From NCBI GenBank assembly GCA_047632755.1, contig JBLIDT010000010.1:37870-101869 (forward strand): a DNA stretch of 64,000 nt. The letters are read 5' to 3'. The number at the start of each line of letters is the position of its first letter. Position 1 is the stretch's first letter. A program made the translations under genes and the position numbers. Of this stretch, positions 35,377 through 42,900 are shown one piece after another. This stretch comes from JAKVAV01 sp047632755 (GTDB taxonomy: Bacteria > Bacteroidota > Bacteroidia > Flavobacteriales_D > Cryomorphaceae). The notes under the pieces were generated by a model. It had not been told where the DNA came from. It saw nothing but the letters and a program-made list of their open reading frames with translations, and did no database searches.

Positions 35377-35418
35377 TATTGACGGATAAGACACACTAGT
35401 GTGTCTTATCCGTCAATA
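35377..35418. repeat. Perfect 42-bp palindrome (21-bp arms)
   Basis: TATTGACGGATAAGACACACT is followed directly by its exact reverse complement, centred at 35397.5 with no loop. A related half element with ACACTAGTGT (35353-35362) lies just to the left. It sits between the alpha/beta hydrolase gene and cassette-like unit 2. It could form a cruciform or a strong RNA hairpin; without a T-run it is not a standard terminator. Confidence 0.85.
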
Positions 35419-35513
35419 GCCTTACTTGCTTTAATGTAAATGGAAGGTCTCAGCCCAACTGTATGTTATACATACAAGTATACTCAATTATGCGATCGAG
35501 CCTTTTCCTTATC

Positions 35514-35565
35514 TGGCAGAAAAGCGCTCTCACGCAGCGAAGTAAGTAAACCCTGGGGAGCGGCG
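35514..35565. repeat. Accessory-zone intergenic repeat, copy 1
   Basis: Contains AGCGAAGTAAGTAAACCC with GGGGAGCGGCG to its right and AAAGCGCTCTCACGC to its left. It shares AGCGAAG-AAGTAAACCC, a CTCA-GC block and a GGAGC block with the copy at 36784-36836. It lies just downstream of the alpha/beta hydrolase stop. Confidence 0.6.
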
Positions 35566-35578
35566 TCACACGGTATTG

Positions 35579-36598
35579 TTATTTCAAGTATTTATTTAAG
35601 AAGTCGATCTGTGCCTTGCTCGATTTATCAAATAGAGGACTTGGATAATAGAGCAGTCCGAAATGCCCTCCATCTATATCAACCCATTCTTTTGGTTGTG
35701 TGATGCTATTGTATACAAATTGTGTCACTTTTGGGTTAGCACCATTCATTTCATCATTGGTGGCAACAACCATTAAGATTGGAGCCTTTAATTGAGCTGT
35801 AAATTGACCAAGGTTGAAATCACCAGAAACTTCAATTTTTGAAAATGAAACCACATTTTTCCAATGGGTGCCAAACCGACCACCATATTCAATAAACCAG
35901 TTATATGCCGTTAAATCTGTTAACGCCGAAGGTGTTCCTTTCTGGTCTGACGATACGATGGGCATTTGTTCTGTCGTGGTATGTGGCAAACGCATTATAT
36001 CTTCAAGAAAAAGAGTTTTTTTTGCGAAAGCATATGAACTTCCATCCTCATCTTTTTTGGGAATTTCTTCCCCAAAAGCAGGAATCAAAGCAATAACAGC
36101 TTTAACTCTATCATCGATAGTTCCAGCTAAAAATGCTTCGCGCGAGCTCAAACTTGCCCCCCAAACGGCAATCTTATCAGCATCAATTTCGGGTTGGCTA
36201 GAAATGAAATCAATCGCATCAATGTACCCTCTGGATTGCACCCAGAAATTTAATTCTTGTCGCGGCTCCCCATCACTAATCCCTAAATTTCGGTGATCGT
36301 ATAATAAAACAGCGAAGCCAGCTTCTCTAAATTTCTCGGCATACTTATCTGCCGTCATCCCGTTGATGGTGGTAGTAAATCCGTGAGCCATTGCAATAAC
36401 TGGGCATTTTTTTGACTCACCCATTGGTAAATACAACCTCCCTCTAAGTAAAGCTCCTTGCGATTTAAACTCAATATTTCTGTACATACTATTCACAGTT
36501 TTATTATTATCTAAGATCTTCCTTGGTTTTTGGTCATTGCTACAAGCCAATAAAGCTCCTAAACAGATGACGAGTAAAATTTTGATAATTCCTCTCAT
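35579..36598 (-). CDS. Alpha/beta hydrolase lipoprotein
   Basis: 339 residues. Lipobox LLACS (Cys ~19), then a peptidase-S9/dienelactone-hydrolase-like fold. The oxyanion segment is AMAHGFTTTINGM (~72-84). The nucleophile Ser is in VWGASLSS (G-x-S-x-S, ~148), the acid probably in ATNDEM (~285), and the His in DGGHFGLL (~315). It acts on an unknown ester, amide or peptide outside the cytoplasm. Both flanks carry members of the accessory-zone repeat, but matching arms like those around the two preceding genes were not found. Confidence 0.83.
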   Translation of the reverse strand: MRGIIKILLVICLGALLACSNDQKPRKILDNNKTVNSMYRNIEFKSQGALLRGRLYLPMGESKKCPVIAMAHGFTTTINGMTADKYAEKFREAGFAVLLYDHRNLGISDGEPRQELNFWVQSRGYIDAIDFISSQPEIDADKIAVWGASLSSREAFLAGTIDDRVKAVIALIPAFGEEIPKKDEDGSSYAFAKKTLFLEDIMRLPHTTTEQMPIVSSDQKGTPSALTDLTAYNWFIEYGGRFGTHWKNVVSFSKIEVSGDFNLGQFTAQLKAPILMVVATNDEMNGANPKVTQFVYNSITQPKEWVDIDGGHFGLLYYPSPLFDKSSKAQIDFLNKYLK

Positions 36599-36949
36599 TA
36601 TTGTGATTGTTTATCTCCCATAGTTGTCTGAAGCGCTGCAACGGCGGGAAAAGAAACGCGCGGATTTTGGAACACGTTACTGGCACCTCTGCCGTGATTT
36701 ATGTTGAATGTAATGATCTTCACGTTAACGCCCGCTCTGCTGAGTTTCCAACCCTGCGGTACTCGTGTTATTACCGCAAGGGTGCAACTTAGCGAAGCGA
36801 CCTCATGCGGCGAAGCAAGTAAACCCCGCGGAGCCGTGCTAAAAAACTTGAAGAGCAGCTATTTATTGGCTTGTGTTTTCAGTTCTACTTTATTTGAACA
36901 TTGTCCTTGAAAATGTGTTTATTCGTTACTTATACCAAAACAAAAAAAC
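36599..36949. other. Repeat-rich intergenic stretch
   Basis: No gene seen over 351 bp. It holds a hairpin at 36751-36783 (ACCCT-GCGGTA pairing with TACCGC-AAGGGT, one bulged A), a CGTTAACGCC box at 36723-36732, and the accessory-zone repeat at 36784-36836. AACCCTGCGGTA recurs inverted at 33934-33945. The 100 bp before the ATG at 36950 are AT-rich and presumably contain that gene's promoter. Confidence 0.6.
36784..36836. repeat. Accessory-zone intergenic repeat, copy 2
   Basis: Reads GCAACTTAGCGAAGCGACC, then a CTCATGCGG block, then GCGAAGCAAGTAAACCCCG. It matches copy 1 (35514-35565) in its right half, and its left half matches the copy at 38453-38490 (CTTAGCGAA-GCGA-CTCA). It adjoins the hairpin at 36751-36783. 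Confidence 0.6.
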
Positions 36950-37132
36950 ATGCTCAAAAAACTAAGCAAAACGGATGCTATAATGCTCCTTCTAGCTTTC
37001 TTAAGTCTCATTTTTGCTGAAATTATGTGGTTTCGAGGAGAAAACGAAGGGGCAATTTTCATAGGCATATGGGTGCCCTCCATTCTTGGTTTTGCCATTT
37101 ATTTGAAATTATTGAAAATGGAAAAAAAATGA
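36950..37132 (+). CDS. Small two-TM membrane protein
   Basis: 60 residues: short basic N-terminus (MLKKLSKTD), TM1 (AIMLLLAFLSLIFAEIMWF), a charged turn (RGENEG), TM2 (IFIGIWVPSILGFAIYL) and a basic tail (KMEKK). The regular membrane-hairpin pattern with basic ends, and the ATGA overlap with a second tiny membrane ORF, argue that it is real. No family assigned. Confidence 0.65.
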   Translation: MLKKLSKTDAIMLLLAFLSLIFAEIMWFRGENEGAIFIGIWVPSILGFAIYLKLLKMEKK

Positions 37133-37230
37133 TGGACCTTATTCCATATTTCGCTGGCTTTGTCACTATTTTATTTGGACTCGGTTTTTACTTTGGAATT
37201 CAAGAATTCAAAGACCAAGATCATGAGTAA
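37129..37230 (+). CDS. 33-residue single-TM micropeptide, coupled to the previous gene
   Basis: Begins ATGATG at 37129, overlapping the preceding stop by ATGA. One TM (IPYFAGFVTILFGLGFYFGI) and an acidic tail (FKDQDHE). Too short for normal gene calling. Translational coupling and complementary charge (basic tail on the 60-residue protein, acidic tail here) suggest a two-component small membrane complex (inference). Confidence 0.55.
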   Translation: MMDLIPYFAGFVTILFGLGFYFGIQEFKDQDHE

Positions 37231-37261
37231 GCCCGACTGTGCTCAACCCTAAAAATTACAA

Positions 37262-37290
37262 AACGGAAGTAAACCCCACTCCTTCGCCGT
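37262..37290. repeat. Partial copy of the accessory-zone repeat
   Basis: CGGAAGTAAACCCCACTCC followed by TTCGCCG. It shares AAGTAAACCCC with the copies at 35514 and 36784 but lacks their left half. It lies downstream of the two small membrane genes. Confidence 0.45.
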
Positions 37291-37385
37291 TTTCGATGGT
37301 TGCCTTTGCTAGGCAGGGTCTTTAACTAGTGCTCCTGCAAAGTATAAGGCTGCTTTGCTTCCTTACCGATTTCCATTGGTACCCA

Positions 37386-38333
37386 CTACTTATTTTTCTC
37401 GCACACCCAGATTCTTCTCGCGAAATTTCTCTTTCCTTTTTTGCTCACGCTGCAGTGCTCAACTATGCTAAATCCCGTGTTGTGGATCACGCCTGAAATA
37501 TCTGAGGTGGATACAATGACCAGACGGTCTGTGATTTCTGCCGCCGATTGAATAATGTGGATGATGTCGGTATCCGTAACAGTGCTCAACAAATTGTAGG
37601 GCAGGTCTATAATGGCAGCACCGTACCTTTGGCTGATGTCCTTTACATCGGCGCGATAGACCGGGGCGGTATAGCTAAAGTAAGCCAGGTTTTCTCGCGC
37701 ATCGACGCAGATTTTCCAATTGATGTCGCAACCCTCTATCCGGTACTCGGCAAAGCAAGCCTCTAACATGATGGTGCCTACACCGCAACAAGCATCGAGT
37801 AGCAGCGTCTCTTTGTTTGCCTTTGCGGCAATGATCACCAGCGATTTGGCAATGCTACTGCTGATGGAATTGCTGTAGGATCGCGGTTTTTGTTTGTGCT
37901 TGTGCCAGTCGAAACTGTTCTTAATCAGCTCCCCAAAAAACCAAATACCCTCGTGGTAGCATATGGCATACGTTAAGGTCGGGCTATAGTAATCGGGAAT
38001 GCCTTCAATACTGAAGCCGATGTCTTTTAACTTAGCGAGCCTTTCTGCATACCCCGTTGTATCACCATCAAAAACCACGTATTCCACTTTGAAACCTTCA
38101 ACACATATCCCTTCTTTTTTGATTTGATTTAAAAGTGTGGGATAGTCTTTAGAAAAGGAGATGACATCCAGCCTTTTCTTGATGAAAGCACTGCTTGATG
38201 GATTTGCCTTGGTGTCGGAAAAAAGCAGCTTGTCCTTTTCTTCCTCCTTAAAGATAGTCCTCGACTCGAGCTTGCATAATGCGCTTTCATTCTTGTCGTA
38301 CCCGAAGCAATAGATGTGTTTCTTTATCTGCAT
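37386..38333 (-). CDS. TRM11-like RNA guanine-N2 methyltransferase
   Basis: 315 residues. The N-terminal ~170 residues are a divergent RNA-binding region. The C-terminal Rossmann methyltransferase has the SAM-binding motif LLLDACCGVGTIMLEA (~197-212), EGCDINW, and IIDLPYNL (~258), the D/N-x-P-Y catalytic motif of N2-guanine methyltransferases in the Trm11/RlmL group. The SFDWHKHKQKPRSYS segment before the domain is also typical. The target (tRNA G10 or another RNA) is not shown. Located among repeats of the accessory zone, unusual for an RNA modification gene. Confidence 0.8.
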   Translation of the reverse strand: MQIKKHIYCFGYDKNESALCKLESRTIFKEEEKDKLLFSDTKANPSSSAFIKKRLDVISFSKDYPTLLNQIKKEGICVEGFKVEYVVFDGDTTGYAERLAKLKDIGFSIEGIPDYYSPTLTYAICYHEGIWFFGELIKNSFDWHKHKQKPRSYSNSISSSIAKSLVIIAAKANKETLLLDACCGVGTIMLEACFAEYRIEGCDINWKICVDARENLAYFSYTAPVYRADVKDISQRYGAAIIDLPYNLLSTVTDTDIIHIIQSAAEITDRLVIVSTSDISGVIHNTGFSIVEHCSVSKKGKRNFARRIWVCEKNK

Positions 38334-38452
38334 ACTTTTTTGTCCTTAATCCCCGCCCCACATAGAAACAATAAAAATAGGCTGTCGGTTATGTCGAGTT
38401 TCTGATCTAGAGCCCTCATTGGCTAGTCTCAAGACCAAGCCAAAGGTATGGG

Positions 38453-38490
38453 CGCAAGGAGGTTTACATACTTAGCGAAAGCGATCTCAC
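38453..38490. repeat. Accessory-zone intergenic repeat, copy 3
   Basis: CGCAAGGAGGTTTACAT followed by ACTTAGCGAAAGCGATCTCAC. The second half matches CTTAGCGAA-GCGACCTCA of the copy at 36784, and CGCAAGG matches its left neighbour at 36774-36780. Confidence 0.55.
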
Positions 38491-38505
38491 AACCAAAGGA
38501 CCTAT

Positions 38506-38590
38506 TCAAGGGGTTGAGATTGGTCAATGCAAGTCTTTCAGTCTTTTCGAAGGGACCGTTTTTAAGACGAGTGGAACGCGAATAATGGAC
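38506..38590. repeat. Dispersed repeat, copy A
   Basis: TCAAGGGGTTGA, then GGTCAATG, then after ~27 extra bases GACCGTTTTTAAGACGAG, TGGAACGC and ATAATGGAC. The same blocks in the same order occur at 55588-55647 without the extra bases. On the minus strand both would encode SII-V-LVLKTV, but here the frame is not opened by a start and ends after LKDLH. Confidence 0.65.
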
Positions 38591-38674
38591 TCTATAAACT
38601 CTAAACGACAGTATGATAAATTGGGAAGTATTTCTCACAGGGCTTAGGAGTTGCGGCCCATTACTTATGCCCGT

Positions 38675-39013
38675 TTAATCTATTGACGCCCAAAAGATGT
38701 ACGCATTTAAGACCATGTAAAACAAAGACGGCAAAGAAACCCAAAGGCTATCTTTCAATTTCAACCTGACTATAAAGCCAGATAACATAAGTAAGGAAAG
38801 GCCTAAAGATGAAAACACTAAAATAGGATTATACGCCAGTCCTACTAGTAAACCGGTAGCTCCCAAAAACTGCAATGCCATTATTATTAAACCAAACTTC
38901 TCCAAGCCAAAGCGCTTGAATTCGCTTTTCATTTTAGTTGATTTGAAGAAGTAACCCGTGTAAGCGTAGAAAGACAAACTTGATAGGAAAACGCATATTG
39001 TGCTTATGTCCAT
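38675..39013 (-). CDS. DoxX-like four-TM membrane protein
   Basis: 112 residues, four TM segments, with FGLEKFGLIIMALQFLGA and the helix-breaking glycines typical of DoxX/DoxX_2-like proteins. It starts 6 bp after the stop of the similar gene at 39020, so the two form an operon and may be diverged paralogues (both 112 residues, same TM layout, F-x-L-F/E-F-G-L/M motif after TM1). Function unknown. Confidence 0.68.
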   Translation of the reverse strand: MDISTICVFLSSLSFYAYTGYFFKSTKMKSEFKRFGLEKFGLIIMALQFLGATGLLVGLAYNPILVFSSLGLSLLMLSGFIVRLKLKDSLWVSLPSLFYMVLNAYIFWASID

Positions 39014-39019
39014 ATCTGG

Positions 39020-39358
39020 CTATTGTCTTGATGCGAATGCTAGAAAAGCACACAATATCAATAGGATTAGAGAAGGTAGATGTTTAATAAAAGGGTTTTT
39101 CGCTTTGAAGTGAAAATATTGGGCACCAACCATAAATAGACCCATCAGAACAGCTGGAATAAAAACCAATGATGAATACCAAATGCCCGCAACAATCAAT
39201 GTGGCCAAAGAAATCTTAGATGCCCCCACAAAGTTTCGGGTTATATCACTCATCCCGAATAGCTTAAATTCTATTATGACATTGTGAAACCTGAAAACCC
39301 ATACGTAGTAAACAGAAATTGCCAAAGCCATTTGCACTACTATTGTTAATTGTTCCAT
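39020..39358 (-). CDS. DoxX-like four-TM membrane protein, first of a pair
   Basis: 112 residues with TM1 (VVQMALAISVYYVWVF), the FKLFGMSDITRNFVGASKI segment characteristic of DoxX-like families, then three further TMs. It precedes a second protein of equal length and topology, suggesting a heteromeric membrane pair. Function unknown. Confidence 0.68.
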   Translation of the reverse strand: MEQLTIVVQMALAISVYYVWVFRFHNVIIEFKLFGMSDITRNFVGASKISLATLIVAGIWYSSLVFIPAVLMGLFMVGAQYFHFKAKNPFIKHLPSLILLILCAFLAFASRQ

Positions 39359-39909
39359 TGTATTTTACTTTGTATTTCGTCGTTTCGCTTTTCGGAAGTG
39401 GCCTTTTTGTAAAAAGGAGTTCCAATCTATCTATTGAATCTCCAATCTGCCTAACTCTCTCTGATCGGCTTTGTTTTCCACAAATTTAACGAATAAAAAG
39501 CCCTGTTCTAAAGATTGAATCACTCTATTAAGAATAATCCAGTTCAGCGCAGGTCATTAAACCTGAATCCTATTGATTGCTGCATTCCACAAACATTTTG
39601 TTTGTGCGAATCGGGAAGCATATCTAACCTCAACTGCCTCCTCGCACAATTACTTGAATTGATCGAAAGCACCATCTTTCATAAGTTACGTCAAAATGTG
39701 TAAAACTTTAAATTGAGTTAACTAACTGATAAAAAAGGTATTTACTCATAAATTATCGCTCTTTCATACTCGCTTAACCCAAGGTTATCCTTGGTGAATT
39801 GACTTTACGTCAAAAAATTAGAATATTTGTAACTGTCGGTTCACCCCCGTCAAGAAATCCTTTTTTGAACCATTGGCCACCCTCGGGTGGTAGATTAAAC
39901 CTTGTTAAA
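39359..39909. other. Long leader/intergenic region before the large surface protein
   Basis: 551 bp with no supported gene. TTG (39799-39801), a 22-bp spacer and ATATTTG (near 39825) are a fair promoter for the gene at 39910. A CCACC-CTCG-GGTGG hairpin lies in the leader at 39876-39889. Otherwise AT-rich without repeats. Confidence 0.5.
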
Positions 39910-42900
39910 ATGCTGAAAACCTACACCAAGGGAGGCTTGCGCCTTTGTCTGTGCGCGCTTTTGCTGACCACCTCTAGCGTCTTCGGGAGAATTGACCTGA
40001 ACGCACCTAAAATCTTTGATGGACCCCTACCAGGTGCCACAGTCTTTTCAGAAACTTTTGAAAACATTGGGGCAAGTAGTAGCGTCTTCAGCGATTTATC
40101 TTGGACAGGCGATGAAGGAATCTTTTTTATTGCCACTGATGCGAAAACGGATGGCACCATAAACGGCCGAGCTCTTACAGTTAGAGACGGCCAAATGGTA
40201 GCGACAGATATCTCAGGAGGAATAGCCGACCTTAACATTACCACTCAAGGAGAAGTTGGCAGTGGAACAGGAACGCTTGACATAATCGTAAACGGCATCT
40301 CTGTCGGAACGGTACCTTACAATGCAACGGTGCAAACAACCACCATATCGGGCATTAACCTAGAGGGATTCTTTGACCTGCAGATAGACTTTCCAGGAAC
40401 AGATAATATCAAGATCGACGACCTTTCGTGGGGGTGTTACCAACTTCCACCAGCTTTGTTTTTCTCGCAATATGTAGAGACCGATGAGGGCATTCAACCA
40501 AAAGGTGTAGAAATCTGGAACAACACGGGAAGCACAATTGACTTTAGCGTAGATAACCTAGTCATCGAAAAAGGAACAAACGGAGGGACTCCTTCTAGCG
40601 ATTTCACGCTCTCTGCAGGCACATTAGAGTCAGGAAAAGTAATCGTAATTGGTTCTGACGAAATCGGAACATACCTTGAAGCCACCTTTGGAATAGGGGC
40701 TATTCAATACCAACTAAAAGCTTTTTCCTTCAACGGAGACGATGCCCTAGTCTTGAAACTGGACGGAGAGATCACCGACATGATCGGGACAGGCGGCACT
40801 GACCCAGGTTCTGAATGGGCAGGTTCAGGAGTTTCAACAAAAAATCAAAATATATCACTCTTAAGCGTAATCGAAGGTGGCAGTCCTGCGGGCTTTACCG
40901 ATCCTTCTGAGCGTTTCAGTACCACGAGTACCGCTCCTTCTGATAATGGAGGTTTGCAAGGATTTGGCTTGGCGCCAAACGAGGCCTCTTATGTCCTTGC
41001 TCCTTCTATTGCCTCTGCCGTGCAATGCGCTGATTTTGATGTATTGGTTTCCATAGTCAATGGTGGCGATCTCAATACTGTTGAAACGTATTTGACTTTC
41101 GACCCTTCCTTGGTTCAAGTGGAATCTGTGACTGCACCAGGAGGAGGTGCTTTACCCGATCTTTCAACGCTTTCGCAAGTAGTGCTTCCAGTAGCCTTTG
41201 ACAATATGGCGGGAACAATTACTTACGCAGCTTCGTCGCCGGCATTGCTTACGGATAATTTTGACTTGATGAAGATCACCCTCTCAGCGGTAGCTGGAGC
41301 AGGCACATCAACTGTTGACGTTGTTCTGACGGGTAGTCCAATATCTCGCATAGCCACAACTGGACTTGTTGGTGGTGTATTTGTAGCGGCTGATCTCGAC
41401 GTGACCGCTTACAGCGAAGGCATCAGCCTTACACCCGATCTTGAACTTCCATTTTTTGCCTGTGTATCTGGACCTAACGAAGAAGCCGACCTCGGTACAT
41501 GCATCTACACGGTTCAAGGTCTCCAATACGATCCCGTTGGAGCTGAGGATAATTGTGGAATTGCATCTATCATAAATGACTACAACAATACAAGCACGCT
41601 AGCAGGCGAGCCGCTCACAGATGGCACAACCATTACTTGGACAGTGACTGACGTCAATGGCAATTTTGGCCAATGCACCTTTACCATGACGGTAGAAGAT
41701 GCGCAAAATACAGTAGCTGTATGCCAAGGCATCACTGTGCAACTCGACGCCAACGGAATGGCATCGATCACTCCAGGAGACATTGACGACGGTAGCACTG
41801 ACAATTGCGGAATCGCAAATCTTTCGCTAGACGTAAGTGATTTTACCTGTGCCAATGTAGGTGCAAACACGGTAACGCTTACTGTTACTGACGCCGCAGG
41901 AAATCAAGACCAATGCACAGCGTTGGTGACGGTTGAAGACAACGTGGTTCCAATAGTGAGCTGTCAAAACATCACCGTTCAGCTCGATGCATCAGGCAAT
42001 GCCACCATCACAGGAGCAGACATTGATAACGGCTCGAGCGATGCTTGCGGAGTTTCTTTGAGCGTCTCCCCGTCTACGTTCGATTGTTCGAATATAGGTG
42101 CCAATACGGTGACGCTTACCGTAATTGACAGCAACGGAAATACCAGCACGTGCGCTGCAATTGCAACTGTTGAGGACAACGTGGCACCAGCGGCCATCTG
42201 TCAAAATATTACAGTCCAACTCGATGCGTCAGGAAATGTGCTGATTGCAGCATCAGAAATTAATAACGGCTCCAATGATGCTTGCGGAATCGCCAACGTA
42301 GAAATTAGCCAAACGAGCTTCTCCTGCACAGATGTTGGTTCAAACACTGTTGTTCTCACGGTAACTGACAACAATGGCAATGCGAGTACCTGCTCTGCTC
42401 TGGTATTGATAGAAGATGATATCGACCCGATAGCCTTCTGTGACAATTTCTTGGTAGAGCTAGATGCCAATGGTTCAGCCACCATTACAGGAAATGATTT
42501 AGATGATGGTTCAAGCGACAACTGCGGGATTTCATCCCTTACTTTATCACAATCCACTTTTGGATGCGCAGATGTTGGAATAGTGAATGTGGTATTCACA
42601 GCGACCGACTTCAACGGAAATCAAAGCACCTGTTCAGCAATTGTAATAGTGGAAGACAATATTGATCCTATAGCAATTTGTCAGGATATCACCGTTCAAC
42701 TGGACGACTTTGGCAATGCTACCATCACGGGGAATGACATAGACAATGGCTCTTCTGATGCCTGCGGACTATCATCTTTGGCAGTAAGCAAGTCTACCTT
42801 CACTTGCGCCGATGTAGGTCCTAATACCGTTACCCTAACTGTTACCGATGCAAACTTAAATACTGTCAGCTGCACTGCTATCGTTACTATTGAAGATAAC

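Larger units (their letters stand above)
38334..38674. other. Intergenic stretch with two repeat elements
   Basis: No convincing gene over 341 bp. A frame on the minus strand (38429-38638) is open but looks like chance. It holds the accessory-zone repeat at 38453-38490 and one copy of a dispersed repeat (38506-38590) shared with 55588-55647. Confidence 0.6.

Noticed and set aside
38429..38638. 69-codon minus-strand ORF
   Set aside because: Lies across two intergenic repeats, basic and without recognisable fold; the dispersed repeat is readable in a different frame at 55.6 kb, so this frame is not conserved.
39799..39909. N-terminal extension of the giant surface protein from a TTG
   Set aside because: The extension would bury the signal peptide; its TTG is more likely part of the promoter, and ATG 39910 gives a normal export signal.
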